Shown here in pieces: positions 17,977 to 27,001 of a stretch of DNA of 64,000 nucleotides. Each line of letters starts with the position of its first letter. The stretch's first letter is position 1. The position numbers and the translations under genes were made by a program. This DNA comes from Streptomyces sp. V3I8 (GTDB lineage: Bacteria > Actinomycetota > Actinomycetes > Streptomycetales > Streptomycetaceae), in contig NZ_JAUSZL010000002.1 of assembly GCF_030817535.1 (NCBI RefSeq), positions 5,146,001 to 5,210,000 of the forward strand, written 5' to 3'. Under the pieces are notes generated by a model. It made no database searches, was not told where the DNA came from, and saw only the letters and a program-made list of their open reading frames with translations.

Positions 17977-18906
17977 TCACGTACGCGGTCGGGGGCGGCG
18001 CCACAGCCACTTCTGGACCAGCAGGGTGAGGGTGCCCGCCAGGACGATGCCCGCGAGGTTCAGCAGGAGCTGGTTCGTGGAGCCGGCGGTCTGGGACGTG
18101 TCCCCGTAGCCGAGGGCCACCGCCGCGTTGGCGGCGGCCGGGACCGTGGTGACGGAGATGGCCACCCCCACCAGGAGACCCGACTTGGCCGAGGTCAGGG
18201 AGAGCGTCCCCGCGATGCCGGCCAGCACCGCCACGACGAAGGAGAACGCGTCGGGGGCGTACACGAAGGCCGTGTTGGGACGGTCGGCCTCCAACTGGGC
18301 CCGGCTGAACAGGCCGAGACCGTCCATCAGGAGGCTGAACAGCACGGTCACGGCCATCGCCACCGCGAAGCCCACCAGCAGGGCCAGCAGCGAGCGCAAC
18401 GCCAGACGCGGCCGGCGCCGGACCAGGGCCGTACTGATGCCCGCCAGCGGGCCGAACTCCGGGCCCACCGCCATCGCGCCCACGATGAGGATCGCGTTGT
18501 CGAGCACCACCCCGCAGGCCGCGATCATCGTGGCGAGCGTGATGAAGGCGAGGTAGGTGACCGAGAGCGTCGACTCCTCGTGCGTCGCGTCGGACAGCTG
18601 CTCCCACAGGACCGCGTCCGCGCCCTCTCCGGGAGCGTCGTCCTCCGCCTTCTCGGCGCGCTTCGACAGCGACAGGTCGATGTCCTCGACGGCGATCGAG
18701 CCGTCCGTGTCGATGCCCAGGGCACGCAGCCCGCTGATCAGCTCGTCGCCCGCCTCCCGCGCCACGTCGACCATCACGAGGTCGCCGGCGGGGACGCGGG
18801 CGGCGCCCGGCACGACCGCCAGATGGGTCGTACCGACGGTGGTCCCGATCAGACGGATCACGGCGTCGGTCCGGTCGGCCGGGGTGATCAGGCGCAGGTG
18901 CAGCAT
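17977..18906 (-). CDS. DUF389 family integral membrane protein
   Basis: 309 residues. The N-terminal ~110 are a soluble ferredoxin-like alpha/beta region (MLHLRLITPADRTDAVIRLI by position). Residues ~115-305 form about six TM helices. The family signature is in IAACGVVLDNAILIVGAMAV and GPEFGPLAGISTALV. DUF389 members have no established function; transport has been proposed. The gene is convergent with glmM (57 bases) and 35 bases downstream of coaA on the same strand. Confidence 0.85.
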   Translation of the reverse strand: MLHLRLITPADRTDAVIRLIGTTVGTTHLAVVPGAARVPAGDLVMVDVAREAGDELISGLRALGIDTDGSIAVEDIDLSLSKRAEKAEDDAPGEGADAVLWEQLSDATHEESTLSVTYLAFITLATMIAACGVVLDNAILIVGAMAVGPEFGPLAGISTALVRRRPRLALRSLLALLVGFAVAMAVTVLFSLLMDGLGLFSRAQLEADRPNTAFVYAPDAFSFVVAVLAGIAGTLSLTSAKSGLLVGVAISVTTVPAAANAAVALGYGDTSQTAGSTNQLLLNLAGIVLAGTLTLLVQKWLWRRPRPRT

Positions 18907-18941
18907 GGGGGCAGCGTAATGGTGCCGCGGGACCGCCCGGG

Positions 18942-19931
18942 TCAGAGCTTGCGCAGGCTCAGCTTCTGGACCTTGTGGTCCGGGCCCTTGCGCACGACGA
19001 GGGTGGCCCGGCCCCGGGTGGGGGCCACGTTCTCCAGGAGGTTGACCTTGTTGACGGTCCGCCAGATCGTGCGCGCGTAGTCCAGCGCCTCCTCCTCGGA
19101 GACCTGGGTGTACTTGCGGAAGTACGAGGACGGGTCCTGGAAGGCCGTCTCGCGCAGCCGGCGGAAGCGGTTCAGGTACCAGCCCTCGATGTCCTCGGCG
19201 CGGGCGTCCACGTACACGCTGAAGTCGAAGTAGTCCGCGAGGCCGACGCGGGTGCGGCCGTCCTTGCCGGGCAGGGCGGGCTGCAGGACGTTCAGGCCCT
19301 CCACGATCAGGATGTCGGGGCGGCGCACGGTGAGGCGCTTGCCGGGGACCCGGTCGTAGATGAGGTGCGAGTAGACGGGCGCCGTCACCTCGTCCTTGCC
19401 GGCCTTGATGTCGGCGACGAACCGGGTCAGCGCCCGGCGGTCGTACGACTCCGGGAAGCCCTTCCTGGCCATCAGACCCTTCTCCCGCAGCTCCTCGGTG
19501 GGCAGCAGGAAGCCGTCCGTGGTGACCAGTTCGACCCGCGGGTGCTCGGGCCAGCGCGACAGCAGGGCCCGCAGGAGGCGGGCGACGGTGGACTTGCCGA
19601 CGGCGACCGAGCCCGCCACGCCTATCACGAACGGCGTACCGGACTGGGAGCCCTTCTCGCCGAGGAAGGTGTTGAGGGCGCCGCGCAGACCGTCGGTGGC
19701 GCCGACGTAGAGGTTGAGGAGCCGGGACAGCGGCAGATAGATGTCCCGTACCTCGTCGAGGTCGATGACATCGCCCAGACCGCGCAGCTTCTCCACCTCC
19801 CCGGCGGTCAGCGGGAGCGGCGTCTTCTCACGCAGCGCGCTCCACTGGGCGCGGGTGAGGTCGACGTAGGGAGTCGCCTCCGGCCTGGGCCGGTGGGCGC
19901 TCCGTGGCAACGGGGAGACCGATGGGATCAC
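18942..19931 (-). CDS. coaA: Type I pantothenate kinase
   Basis: First committed step of coenzyme A synthesis: ATP-dependent phosphorylation of pantothenate. The 329-residue protein has P-loop [20 protein letters not shown]. Other motifs are [37 protein letters not shown] and the C-terminal [19 protein letters not shown]. Feedback inhibition by CoA is usual for this type. The GTG at 19931 starts [12 protein letters not shown]; conserved sequence begins a little later at YVDLTRAQW. Confidence 0.96.
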   Translation of the reverse strand: MIPSVSPLPRSAHRPRPEATPYVDLTRAQWSALREKTPLPLTAGEVEKLRGLGDVIDLDEVRDIYLPLSRLLNLYVGATDGLRGALNTFLGEKGSQSGTPFVIGVAGSVAVGKSTVARLLRALLSRWPEHPRVELVTTDGFLLPTEELREKGLMARKGFPESYDRRALTRFVADIKAGKDEVTAPVYSHLIYDRVPGKRLTVRRPDILIVEGLNVLQPALPGKDGRTRVGLADYFDFSVYVDARAEDIEGWYLNRFRRLRETAFQDPSSYFRKYTQVSEEEALDYARTIWRTVNKVNLLENVAPTRGRATLVVRKGPDHKVQKLSLRKL

Positions 19932-20128
19932 ATTCCATTGTTACGGCAGTTTGAACGAAGCGTCGGGTGGAGTCCGTCACGCCGGAGCGCTCCGTGTGCG
20001 CTCCGGCCACGTTCCGTGCGCGTCCCGCACGCCTCCGAGCCCTGGACCGACGGGTCGTAACGGGCATAGCGTGCCGCCCACCCGGGAGCGAGCCGCCTGC
20101 CGGGACGCCGGTGGTGGGGATGGTCGTC

Positions 20129-20368
20129 ATGACCGTACGTTTCCGAGTGCGTGACCTCGTCGGAAGAAGGCCCGGGCGCCGTCCGGCCGACGACGTGGCG
20201 GGCCGGGTCTGCAGCGAACTGGCGCTCGACCTTCCCGACGAGGACCTGGGCGAGTACCTCTACGACTGCATCGACCTGTACGAGATGGGCAGCAAGCCGC
20301 GCTGCGAGGAGGCCGAGTTCCTCGGGATGGTGCAGGAGGCGATCGACCGGATCGAGTGGGGCGAGTAG
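20129..20368 (+). CDS. Small acidic conserved-looking protein
   Basis: 79 residues from ATG 20129 (MTVRFRVRDLVGRRPG...). A short basic head is followed by an acidic helix-rich part, AGRVCSELALDLPDEDLGEY, LYDCIDLYEMG and EAIDRIEWGE. Three Cys are present. GTGGGG at 20114-20119 is a usable ribosome site; an ATG at 20120 would overlap it. It is divergent from coaA and convergent with the monooxygenase (19 bases). Function unknown; the composition is protein-like and unlike the shadow frames. Confidence 0.6.
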   Translation: MTVRFRVRDLVGRRPGRRPADDVAGRVCSELALDLPDEDLGEYLYDCIDLYEMGSKPRCEEAEFLGMVQEAIDRIEWGE

Positions 20369-20387
20369 GGAGAGCAGGGCGGCCGGC

Positions 20388-21566
20388 TCACGAGGTCCGC
20401 CCGTCCTCGGTGCTTCCGGTGTCCTCGGTGTTTCCGGTGTTCCCGGTGCTTCCGGTGAACGAGGCGATCAGGCCGTGCGGCGCGTCGTCGCCGAAGAGCT
20501 CCGCGTTGAGCTGGGTGCCGTCGGCCGCGGCTTCGGCGCCGCGCGGGAACATCGCCCGCTCGTACGCGCCGAGGGCGGCCTCGGTGTCGTCGGGATGCGC
20601 GGCGAGGGCCTTGCCGAGTTCGGCGCCGTCGTACATGGCCAGGTTGGCGCCTTCGCCGTTCGGGATCGAGAGGTGGGCGGCGTCGCCGAGCAGGGTCACC
20701 CCCGGTACCCGCTCCCACCGGTGCCCGACCGGGAGGGCGTTGAGGGGGCGCAGGACCGGCGGGGTGTCGCAGTCGGTGATCAGCGCGGTCAGCTCCGGCG
20801 CCCAGCCCTCGAACTCCCCGGCGATCCGTGCGCCGGCCGCGGCGGAATCGGTGAAGTCGACGCCGGTGAACCAGTCGCGCGACCTGGTGAGCGCCACGTA
20901 GGTGTGCAGGGTGTCGCCCTTCTCCCGGTGGGCCTGGATCCCCTTGCCCGGCGCGAGCGCGAGCATCGACCCGCCGCCGACCGCCTTCGCGGCGGCGGGG
21001 TGGCGGGTGTCGGCGTCGTACAGGTAGGTCTCGACGTACGACATGCCGGCGTACTCGGGGGTGGCGGCGGAGAGCAGGTGCCGGACCCGGGACCAGGCGC
21101 CGTCCGCGCCGACCAGCAGGTTCGTGACGACGGTGGTGCCGTCGGCGAAGACCACCTCGTGGCGGCCCCCGCCGAGGGACCGGGTGGCGCCGACCTTGCG
21201 GCCCCACCGGACGGTCCCGGCCGGGAGCGAGTCGAGCAGCATCTGCCGCAGCTCGCCGCGCTGCACCTCGGGCCGGCCGCCCGTGCCGTCGTCGGGCTGG
21301 TCGAACAGGACGGTCCCGTCCCGGTCGAGGATCCGCATCGCCTGACGGCCCTCCAGGACGAGAGCGCGGAACTCGTCCGTCAGACCCGCCGCCCGCAGGG
21401 CCGGCTGGCCGTTGTGGTCGTGGATGTCGAGCATCCCGCCCTGGGCGCGCGCCGTCGGTGAGGCCTCGGCCTCGTGGACCGTGGCGGGGATGCCGTGGAC
21501 GTGGAGGACGCGGGCGAGGGTCAGTCCGCCGAGTCCGGCGCCGATGATCGTGACGTGAGGGGTCAT
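20388..21566 (-). CDS. TetX-like FAD-dependent monooxygenase
   Basis: 392-residue class A flavoprotein monooxygenase. The dinucleotide fold is VTIIGAGLGGLTLARVL, the DG motif is LLVGADGAWSRVR, and the ribityl-binding motif is GVTLLGDAAHL. Several stretches parallel Tet(X): GGMLDIHDHNGQPAL, RGELRQMLLDSLP and YERAMFPRGAEAAADGTQ. Tet(X) hydroxylates tetracyclines, but related proteins act on other aromatics, so substrate is open. The last ~20 residues (Ser/Thr/Gly/Asn/Glu) come from a 9-bp repeat at 20405-20458 and are not part of the fold. Confidence 0.85.
   Translation of the reverse strand: MTPHVTIIGAGLGGLTLARVLHVHGIPATVHEAEASPTARAQGGMLDIHDHNGQPALRAAGLTDEFRALVLEGRQAMRILDRDGTVLFDQPDDGTGGRPEVQRGELRQMLLDSLPAGTVRWGRKVGATRSLGGGRHEVVFADGTTVVTNLLVGADGAWSRVRHLLSAATPEYAGMSYVETYLYDADTRHPAAAKAVGGGSMLALAPGKGIQAHREKGDTLHTYVALTRSRDWFTGVDFTDSAAAGARIAGEFEGWAPELTALITDCDTPPVLRPLNALPVGHRWERVPGVTLLGDAAHLSIPNGEGANLAMYDGAELGKALAAHPDDTEAALGAYERAMFPRGAEAAADGTQLNAELFGDDAPHGLIASFTGSTGNTGNTEDTGSTEDGRTS
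20405..20458 (-). repeat. Six-copy 9-bp repeat inside the monooxygenase 3' end
   Basis: Variants of TTCCGGTGT and CCTCGGTGT in tandem, six units. They keep the reading frame and encode the Gly-Asn-Thr/Glu-Asp-Thr-Gly-Ser tail, so slippage would lengthen or shorten the tail without a frameshift. Confidence 0.8.
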
Positions 21567-21721
21567 GGTGGTTCCTTACGTGTCGTGACGTGCCATGGGC
21601 CCGCCGGACGGTCGCCCGGCGGACCTCCACCAAGGTCCCGGCGTCCGCCGACACCCCTCCGACACCCCGCCGACATCGGCCCGACAGCCCGGACACGTGA
21701 CCGACAGCCGCGGATGCGTGG

Positions 21722-21769
21722 CCCGCGGACCCGCGGACCCGCGGACCCGCGGACCCGCGGACCCGCGGG
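21722..21769. repeat. Tandem 8-bp repeat containing CCGCGG, upstream of glmS
   Basis: Five exact copies of CCCGCGGA (21722-21761) plus a sixth with one change. It lies in the 286-base divergent gap between the monooxygenase and glmS, ending 83 bases before the glmS ATG. Nothing else in the gap was recognised. Confidence 0.85.
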
Positions 21770-21852
21770 CGTGTGGGCGGGGGCGCGGGAATTTCCGGTA
21801 TCGGGCACGCGGTGCCCCGGTCGGGCGGGCGTCCGCGCTTAGGCTGCCGTGC

Positions 21853-23700
21853 ATGTGCGGAATCGTGGGATACGTGGGGTCGCAGCCGGCGCTCGATGTC
21901 GTGGTGGCCGGACTGAAGCGGCTGGAGTACCGGGGCTACGACTCGGCGGGCGTCGCGGTGCTCGCGGACGGCGGGATGGCCGCCGCGAAGAAGGCCGGCA
22001 AGCTCGCCAACCTGGAGAAGGAGCTGGTCGAGCGGCCGTTGCCGACCGGTTCGACGGGGATCGGGCACACGCGGTGGGCCACCCACGGCGGGCCCACCGA
22101 CACGAACGCGCATCCGCATCTCGACAACGCGGGACGCGTCGCGGTCGTCCACAACGGCATCATCGAGAACTTCGCCGCCCTGCGGGCCGAGCTGGCCGAG
22201 CGCGGGCACGCGCTGACCTCCGAGACCGACACCGAGGTCGTCGCGCACCTGCTCGCCGAGGAGTTCTCCGCGTGCGCCGACCTGGCGGAGGCCATGCGGC
22301 TGGTGTGCCGGCGCCTCGAAGGGGCCTTCACCCTGGTGGCCGCCCACGCCGACGAACCGGACGTGGTCGTCGGCGCGCGCCGCAACTCACCGCTCGTCGT
22401 GGGCGTCGGCGAGGACGAGGCCTTCCTCGCCTCGGACGTGGCCGCGTTCATCGCGCACACGCGATCCGCGATCGAGCTCGGGCAGGACCAGGTGGTCGAG
22501 CTGCGGCGCGACGGGGTGCACGTCACCGGGTTCGACGGGGCACCGGCCGAGACGCGCTCGTACCACGTCGACTGGGACGTGTCCGCCGCCGAGAAGGGCG
22601 GCTACGACTACTTCATGCTCAAGGAGATCGCCGAGCAGCCCAAGGCGGTCGCCGACACGCTGCTCGGGCGGATCGACGCGAGCGGCTCGCTGACACTGGA
22701 CGAGGTACGGATCTCTCCCGGGACACTCCGGGAGGTCGACAAGGTCGTGGTGGTGGCCTGCGGGACCGCCTTCCACGCCGGGCTCATCGCCAAGTACGCC
22801 ATCGAGCACTGGACCCGCATCCCCTGCGAGGTCGAGCTCGCGAGCGAATTCCGCTACCGGGACCCGATCCTGGACGCGCGGACGCTGGTCATCGCCATCT
22901 CGCAGTCCGGCGAGACCATGGACACGCTGATGGCCCTGCGGCACGCCCGGGAGCAGGGCGCCAAGGTGCTGGCCGTCTGCAACACCAACGGCTCGACGAT
23001 CCCGCGCGAGTCGGACGCCGTCCTCTACACGCACGCCGGGCCCGAGGTGGCGGTCGCCTCGACGAAGGCGTTCCTGACGCAGCTCGTGGCCTGCTACCTC
23101 GTGGCGCTGTACCTGGGGCAGGTGCGCGGCACGAAGTGGGGCGACGAGATCCGGGCCGTCGTACGCGACCTGTCCCGCATCGCGGAGGACGTCGAGCGCG
23201 TCCTGGAGACGATGGAGCCGGTACGGGAGCTTGCGCGGTCGCTGGCCTCCCACGACACCGTGCTGTTCCTGGGCCGGCACGTGGGCCATCCCGTCGCCCT
23301 GGAGGGCGCGCTGAAGCTGAAGGAACTCGCGTACATGCACGCCGAGGGCTTCGCGGCGGGCGAGCTGAAGCACGGGCCGATCGCCCTGATCGAGGAGGAC
23401 CTGCCGGTGGTCGTGGTGGTGCCGTCACCCAAGGGGCGGTCCGTGCTCCACGACAAGATCGTGTCCAACATCCAGGAGATCCGGGCGCGGGGTGCGCGGA
23501 CGATCGTGATCGCGGAGGAGGACGACGAGACGGTGGTCCCCTACGCGGACCACCTGATCCGTATCCCCGCCACGCCGGTGCTGCTGCAGCCGCTGGTGGC
23601 GACGGTGCCGCTGCAGGTCTTCGCCTGCGAGCTGGCCACGGCCCGGGGCAACGAGGTGGACCAGCCGCGCAACCTGGCGAAGTCGGTGACGGTGGAGTAG
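21853..23700 (+). CDS. glmS: Glutamine-fructose-6-phosphate aminotransferase (isomerizing)
   Basis: Makes glucosamine-6-phosphate from fructose-6-phosphate and glutamine. The 615-residue protein starts MCGIVGYVGSQ, with the catalytic Cys exposed at residue 2 after Met removal. That fixes ATG 21853 despite an open frame back to 21595. The glutaminase domain has GIGHTRWATHGGPTD. The two SIS sugar-binding domains include ISQSGETMDTL and LKLKELAYMHAEGF. The C-terminus is DQPRNLAKSVTVE. No clear ribosome site precedes the start, so a leaderless or near-leaderless transcript is possible. No glmS ribozyme was seen. Confidence 0.97.
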   Translation: MCGIVGYVGSQPALDVVVAGLKRLEYRGYDSAGVAVLADGGMAAAKKAGKLANLEKELVERPLPTGSTGIGHTRWATHGGPTDTNAHPHLDNAGRVAVVHNGIIENFAALRAELAERGHALTSETDTEVVAHLLAEEFSACADLAEAMRLVCRRLEGAFTLVAAHADEPDVVVGARRNSPLVVGVGEDEAFLASDVAAFIAHTRSAIELGQDQVVELRRDGVHVTGFDGAPAETRSYHVDWDVSAAEKGGYDYFMLKEIAEQPKAVADTLLGRIDASGSLTLDEVRISPGTLREVDKVVVVACGTAFHAGLIAKYAIEHWTRIPCEVELASEFRYRDPILDARTLVIAISQSGETMDTLMALRHAREQGAKVLAVCNTNGSTIPRESDAVLYTHAGPEVAVASTKAFLTQLVACYLVALYLGQVRGTKWGDEIRAVVRDLSRIAEDVERVLETMEPVRELARSLASHDTVLFLGRHVGHPVALEGALKLKELAYMHAEGFAAGELKHGPIALIEEDLPVVVVVPSPKGRSVLHDKIVSNIQEIRARGARTIVIAEEDDETVVPYADHLIRIPATPVLLQPLVATVPLQVFACELATARGNEVDQPRNLAKSVTVE

Positions 23701-23791
23701 CCCGCGCTCCTGAGGGCGTCGACGAAGGGGGCGAAGGCTCCGGCCGGGAAGGTGAGGGTGGCCCTGGCCGGGCGGGTCGTAAGGTGCCCTG

Positions 23792-24163
23792 GTGAGCATC
23801 ATCGGGGTCGGGATCGACGTGGCCGAGATCGAGCGGTTCGCCACGTCGCTGGAGCGGACGGCCGGGATGGCCGAGCGGCTGTTCCTGCGGAGCGAGTTGC
23901 TGCTGCCCGGCGGGGAGCGGCGGGGGGTCGCCTCCCTCGCCGCCCGCTTCGCCGCCAAGGAGGCGCTGGCCAAGGCGCTCGGTGCGCCCGGGGGGCTGCG
24001 CTGGACCGATGCCGAGGTCTACGTCGAGGAGAGCGGGCAGCCGCGCCTGCGGGTCACGGGGACCGTGGCCGCCCGCGCGGCGGAACTCGGCGTGCGCTCC
24101 TGGCACGTCTCGCTGAGCCATGACGCGGGGGTCGCCTCGGCGGTGGTGATCGCGGAGGGGTGA
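23792..24163 (+). CDS. acpS: Holo-[acyl-carrier-protein] synthase
   Basis: Transfers the 4'-phosphopantetheine arm of CoA to acyl carrier proteins. The 123-residue protein has the usual length and the motifs [27 protein letters not shown] and [16 protein letters not shown]. The Mg-binding Asp and Glu are in the first two. GTG 23792 is the start. Its partner CoA pathway gene coaA is nearby. It converges on the secreted-protein gene across a long perfect hairpin. Confidence 0.95.
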   Translation: MSIIGVGIDVAEIERFATSLERTAGMAERLFLRSELLLPGGERRGVASLAARFAAKEALAKALGAPGGLRWTDAEVYVEESGQPRLRVTGTVAARAAELGVRSWHVSLSHDAGVASAVVIAEG

Positions 24164-24220
24164 CGCTCCGCGCGTCCCTCGGAGGTCGTCGCAGATGGTG
24201 TGGAGATGTGTGGTCCGGGT

Positions 24221-24261
24221 GCCGCAGCCGCACCACCCGGGCCGGGTGGTGCGGCTGCGGC
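24221..24261. terminator. 20-bp perfect inverted repeat with a one-base centre
   Basis: Arm 24221-24240 (GCCGCAGCCGCACCACCCGG) is repeated inverted at 24242-24261 with a single G between. It lies between convergent acpS and the secreted-protein gene, 20 bases from the latter's stop. Bidirectional terminator is the natural reading. Confidence 0.85.
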
Positions 24262-24281
24262 CGTACGTCAGGACGTGGAGG

Positions 24282-25190
24282 TCAGACCCGGGTGAGGCGG
24301 ACCGCCACCGTCTCGCCGACCGTCAACGGCTGGTCGTAGTCGGGGTCCGTCGCCGTCGCGTGGCCCTCGACCTCGACGTCCCCCTTCTGGAAGGGGACCG
24401 AGCCGGTGGGCACGGCCGTACCGGTCCAGGCGACCGGGGTGCCCGGGGTGCAGGACACCGACGTGGAGAAGGAACCGCGGATGAGGTCCCGCTTCTTCAC
24501 CTGCGTGACGTCGCCCGTCACGGTCACCCGCACCGGCTTGTTGCAGCTCACCGTGCCGTGGAAGGTGGCCTTGCCGTTGAGGGAGCTCGCGGTGCCGTCC
24601 AGGGCGATGCCGAGGTCCAGGCCGAGTTCGGCCGGCGGGGCCGGGTTCTCGATGTGGACCTCGCCGCGCGCGGCCGGGGTGCCTCCCTCGCAGTGCTGCA
24701 CGAAGGTGGCGTCGAGATTCTTCACGTAGCCCTGGGGGCCGAACTCCACCGCGGAGATGGTGAAGGCACCGGTGAGCTGGTTGCAGCCGCGGCCGTTGCC
24801 GCTGAGCGACAGGCCCGGTTCGGTCCCCTCGTTGAACGGGTAACGGGTGGCTCCCGTGTAGGTCCCGGGAGCCAGGGTCTCGCCGGACGGCGCCGCGAGG
24901 TTCAGGGTCCACCAGTCGCCGTTGGCTCCGTCGACGGAGACGGTGACCACCCCGTTGTCGGTGTTGCCGAAGACGTTCATACGGTCCTGGGACGCCTCGT
25001 AGGCGTAGGACCGGCCGCCGCTGATGTAGTCGCCCTCGTCGCCGCCGAAGCCGAAGGAGCCCTCGGTGACGGGCAGGGCGTGCGCTTCGGTGCCGGAGAG
25101 CAGGCCGGTGGTGCCGGTGGCCATGGCCAGTGCCAGCGCGAGGGTGGCGGTGGCGCGGCCCAGGATGCCTCTGGGCAGGCTGAGGTTCAT
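24282..25190 (-). CDS. Secreted protein of unknown function
   Basis: 302 residues from ATG 25190, with an AGGGGGAA ribosome site; an upstream in-frame start at 25262 would add 24 unconserved residues. A Sec signal peptide (LPRGILGRATATLALALAMA) ends at about TEAHA. The mature part is beta-rich, with motifs GSFGFGGDEGDYISGGRSYA, GNGRGCNQLTGAF and TFVQHCEGG. Four Cys pair plausibly in two disulfides. It has the look of an Ig-like or adhesin-like surface protein common in streptomycetes, but no family is recognised. The 268-base gap to nnrD upstream shows no gene. Confidence 0.75.
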   Translation of the reverse strand: MNLSLPRGILGRATATLALALAMATGTTGLLSGTEAHALPVTEGSFGFGGDEGDYISGGRSYAYEASQDRMNVFGNTDNGVVTVSVDGANGDWWTLNLAAPSGETLAPGTYTGATRYPFNEGTEPGLSLSGNGRGCNQLTGAFTISAVEFGPQGYVKNLDATFVQHCEGGTPAARGEVHIENPAPPAELGLDLGIALDGTASSLNGKATFHGTVSCNKPVRVTVTGDVTQVKKRDLIRGSFSTSVSCTPGTPVAWTGTAVPTGSVPFQKGDVEVEGHATATDPDYDQPLTVGETVAVRLTRV

Positions 25191-25458
25191 GGATGTTCCC
25201 CCTGGTGGGATGCGGTGAGCTCCGTTCGCCGACGTGATGTTTCCGCGCATGCATTCGCACACTTGTTCGTGTCTTTCCGTCGGCGAGGCGAGTCTGCCAA
25301 TCAGAAGGATCTACGACAACTGCCTTTCGGCTGTGGTGAGTTGATGTTTCAGCCAACATCGGGTGCAGGCGCCGCAAGTCGGACAGGAGCGGACTCGCTG
25401 TCCCGGGCCGCCGTCGGTGGCCGGCCCGCGTGTGCAGCCCGTGCGGGACACTCGTGCC

Positions 25459-26892
25459 ATGCGTACTGCGTACAGCGTGGAGATGGTCAGGGCCGCCGAG
25501 CGCGAGCTGATGGCGCGGCTTCCGGACGGGACGTTGATGCAGCGGGCGGCCGCCGGGCTCGCCGCCGCCTGTGCCGATGTGCTGGGGAAGGTCTACGGCA
25601 GCCGTGTCGTGCTGCTCGTCGGCAGCGGTGACAACGGCGCCGACGCCCTGTACGCCGGTGCCCGCCTGGCGAAGCGCGGCGCCGGCGTCACCGCCGTCCT
25701 GCTCGCCCCCGACCGCACCCACCCCGGCGGGCTCGCGGCCCTGCGCCGCGCCGGGGGGAGGGCGGTGCGCGGGCCGGAGACGGCGGAGGCGGCGCTGCGC
25801 CGCGCCGACCTCGTCGTCGACGGCATCGTCGGGATCGGCGGCAAGGGCGGCCTGCGTCCCGACGCCGCCGCGCTCGTCGACGTGGTCGGCGAGACCCGTG
25901 CCGCCGTCGTCGCCGTCGACCTGCCCAGCGGCGTCGAGGCCGGTACCGGTGAGGTGCGCGGCGCCGCCGTACGGGCCGACCTGACCGTCACTTTCGGCGC
26001 CCACAAGCCCGGCCTGCTCGTCGACCCGGCGCGCGAGTACGCCGGGTCCGTGCGGCTCGTCGACATCGGGCTCGCGCTCCCCGGCGAGGCCGAACTGGAA
26101 GCACTGCAGCACGCCGACGTGGCGGCCCTGCTGCCCGTACCCGGTGCCGGGAGCGACAAGTACCGGCGCGGCGTCGTGGGCATCGCGGCCGGGTCCTCCC
26201 GCTATCCCGGCGCGGCCGTGCTGGCCGTCGCCGGAGCCCTGCGGGGCGGCGCCGGCGCCGTGCGGTACGTCGGGCCCGCCGGGGACGCGGTGCTCGCCCG
26301 GTTCCCCGAGACGCTGGTGTCGACGGGGAGGCCGCAGGAAGCAGGCCGGGTGCAGGCCTGGGTCGTGGGCCCCGGCGCCGGGGACGACGCCGGCACCGTC
26401 GCGGCCGTGCTGGAGGCCGACGTACCCGTGCTCGTGGACGCCGACGGCCTGCGGCTCGCGGACCGCGGCGCCGTACGGGCCCGGCGGGCGCCCACGCTGC
26501 TCACCCCGCACGCCGGAGAGGCCGCCGCCCTGCTCGGCGTCCCGCGCGAGGAGGTCGAGGGCGCGCGGCTCGCGTCCGTACGGGAGCTCGCCGAGCGGTA
26601 CGGGGCGACCGTCCTGCTGAAGGGGTCGACGACCCTCGTCGCCTCCCCCGGCGACGGCCCCGTGCGGGTGAACTCCACCGGCACCGGCTGGCTGGCCACC
26701 GCGGGCAGCGGGGACGTGCTGTCCGGGCTGGCCGGGTCGCTGCTGGCCGCCGGGCTCGACGCGCCGGACGCCGGCAGCGTGGCGGCGTACCTCCACGGAC
26801 TCGCGGGACGGCGCGCGGCCGGCGGGGCGCCCGTGGGGGCGCACGACGTGGCCGAGGCGGTCCGCGAGGCCTGGCGGGACGTCACGGGCTGA
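25459..26892 (+). CDS. nnrD: Bifunctional NAD(P)H-hydrate epimerase / ADP-dependent dehydratase
   Basis: Repairs damaged (hydrated) NADH and NADPH. The 477-residue protein has both halves. The N-terminal YjeF_N epimerase (~1-210) carries VLLVGSGDNGADALYAGARL. The C-terminal ribokinase-like dehydratase (~220-477) has TPHAGEAAALLG and GWLATAGSGDVLSGLAG, where GSGD binds ADP. ATG 25459 gives the typical MRTAYSVEMVRAAE start. It lies 109 bases ahead of alr, a common pairing in actinobacteria. Confidence 0.94.
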   Translation: MRTAYSVEMVRAAERELMARLPDGTLMQRAAAGLAAACADVLGKVYGSRVVLLVGSGDNGADALYAGARLAKRGAGVTAVLLAPDRTHPGGLAALRRAGGRAVRGPETAEAALRRADLVVDGIVGIGGKGGLRPDAAALVDVVGETRAAVVAVDLPSGVEAGTGEVRGAAVRADLTVTFGAHKPGLLVDPAREYAGSVRLVDIGLALPGEAELEALQHADVAALLPVPGAGSDKYRRGVVGIAAGSSRYPGAAVLAVAGALRGGAGAVRYVGPAGDAVLARFPETLVSTGRPQEAGRVQAWVVGPGAGDDAGTVAAVLEADVPVLVDADGLRLADRGAVRARRAPTLLTPHAGEAAALLGVPREEVEGARLASVRELAERYGATVLLKGSTTLVASPGDGPVRVNSTGTGWLATAGSGDVLSGLAGSLLAAGLDAPDAGSVAAYLHGLAGRRAAGGAPVGAHDVAEAVREAWRDVTG

Positions 26893-27001
26893 GGGTGCGG
26901 ACGGGCACGCGAAGAGTCTGCCGGAAACGGGCGCGCGAAGGGCCTGCCGAACCCTCTGACCCCTCCCGGAACCCCGCGGCCCCTCTGAGAGACTGGGCGC
27001 G

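Noticed and set aside
21567..21852. glmS ribozyme before glmS
   Set aside because: Not expected in actinobacteria, and no ribozyme-like core was recognised; the gap holds an 8-bp tandem repeat.
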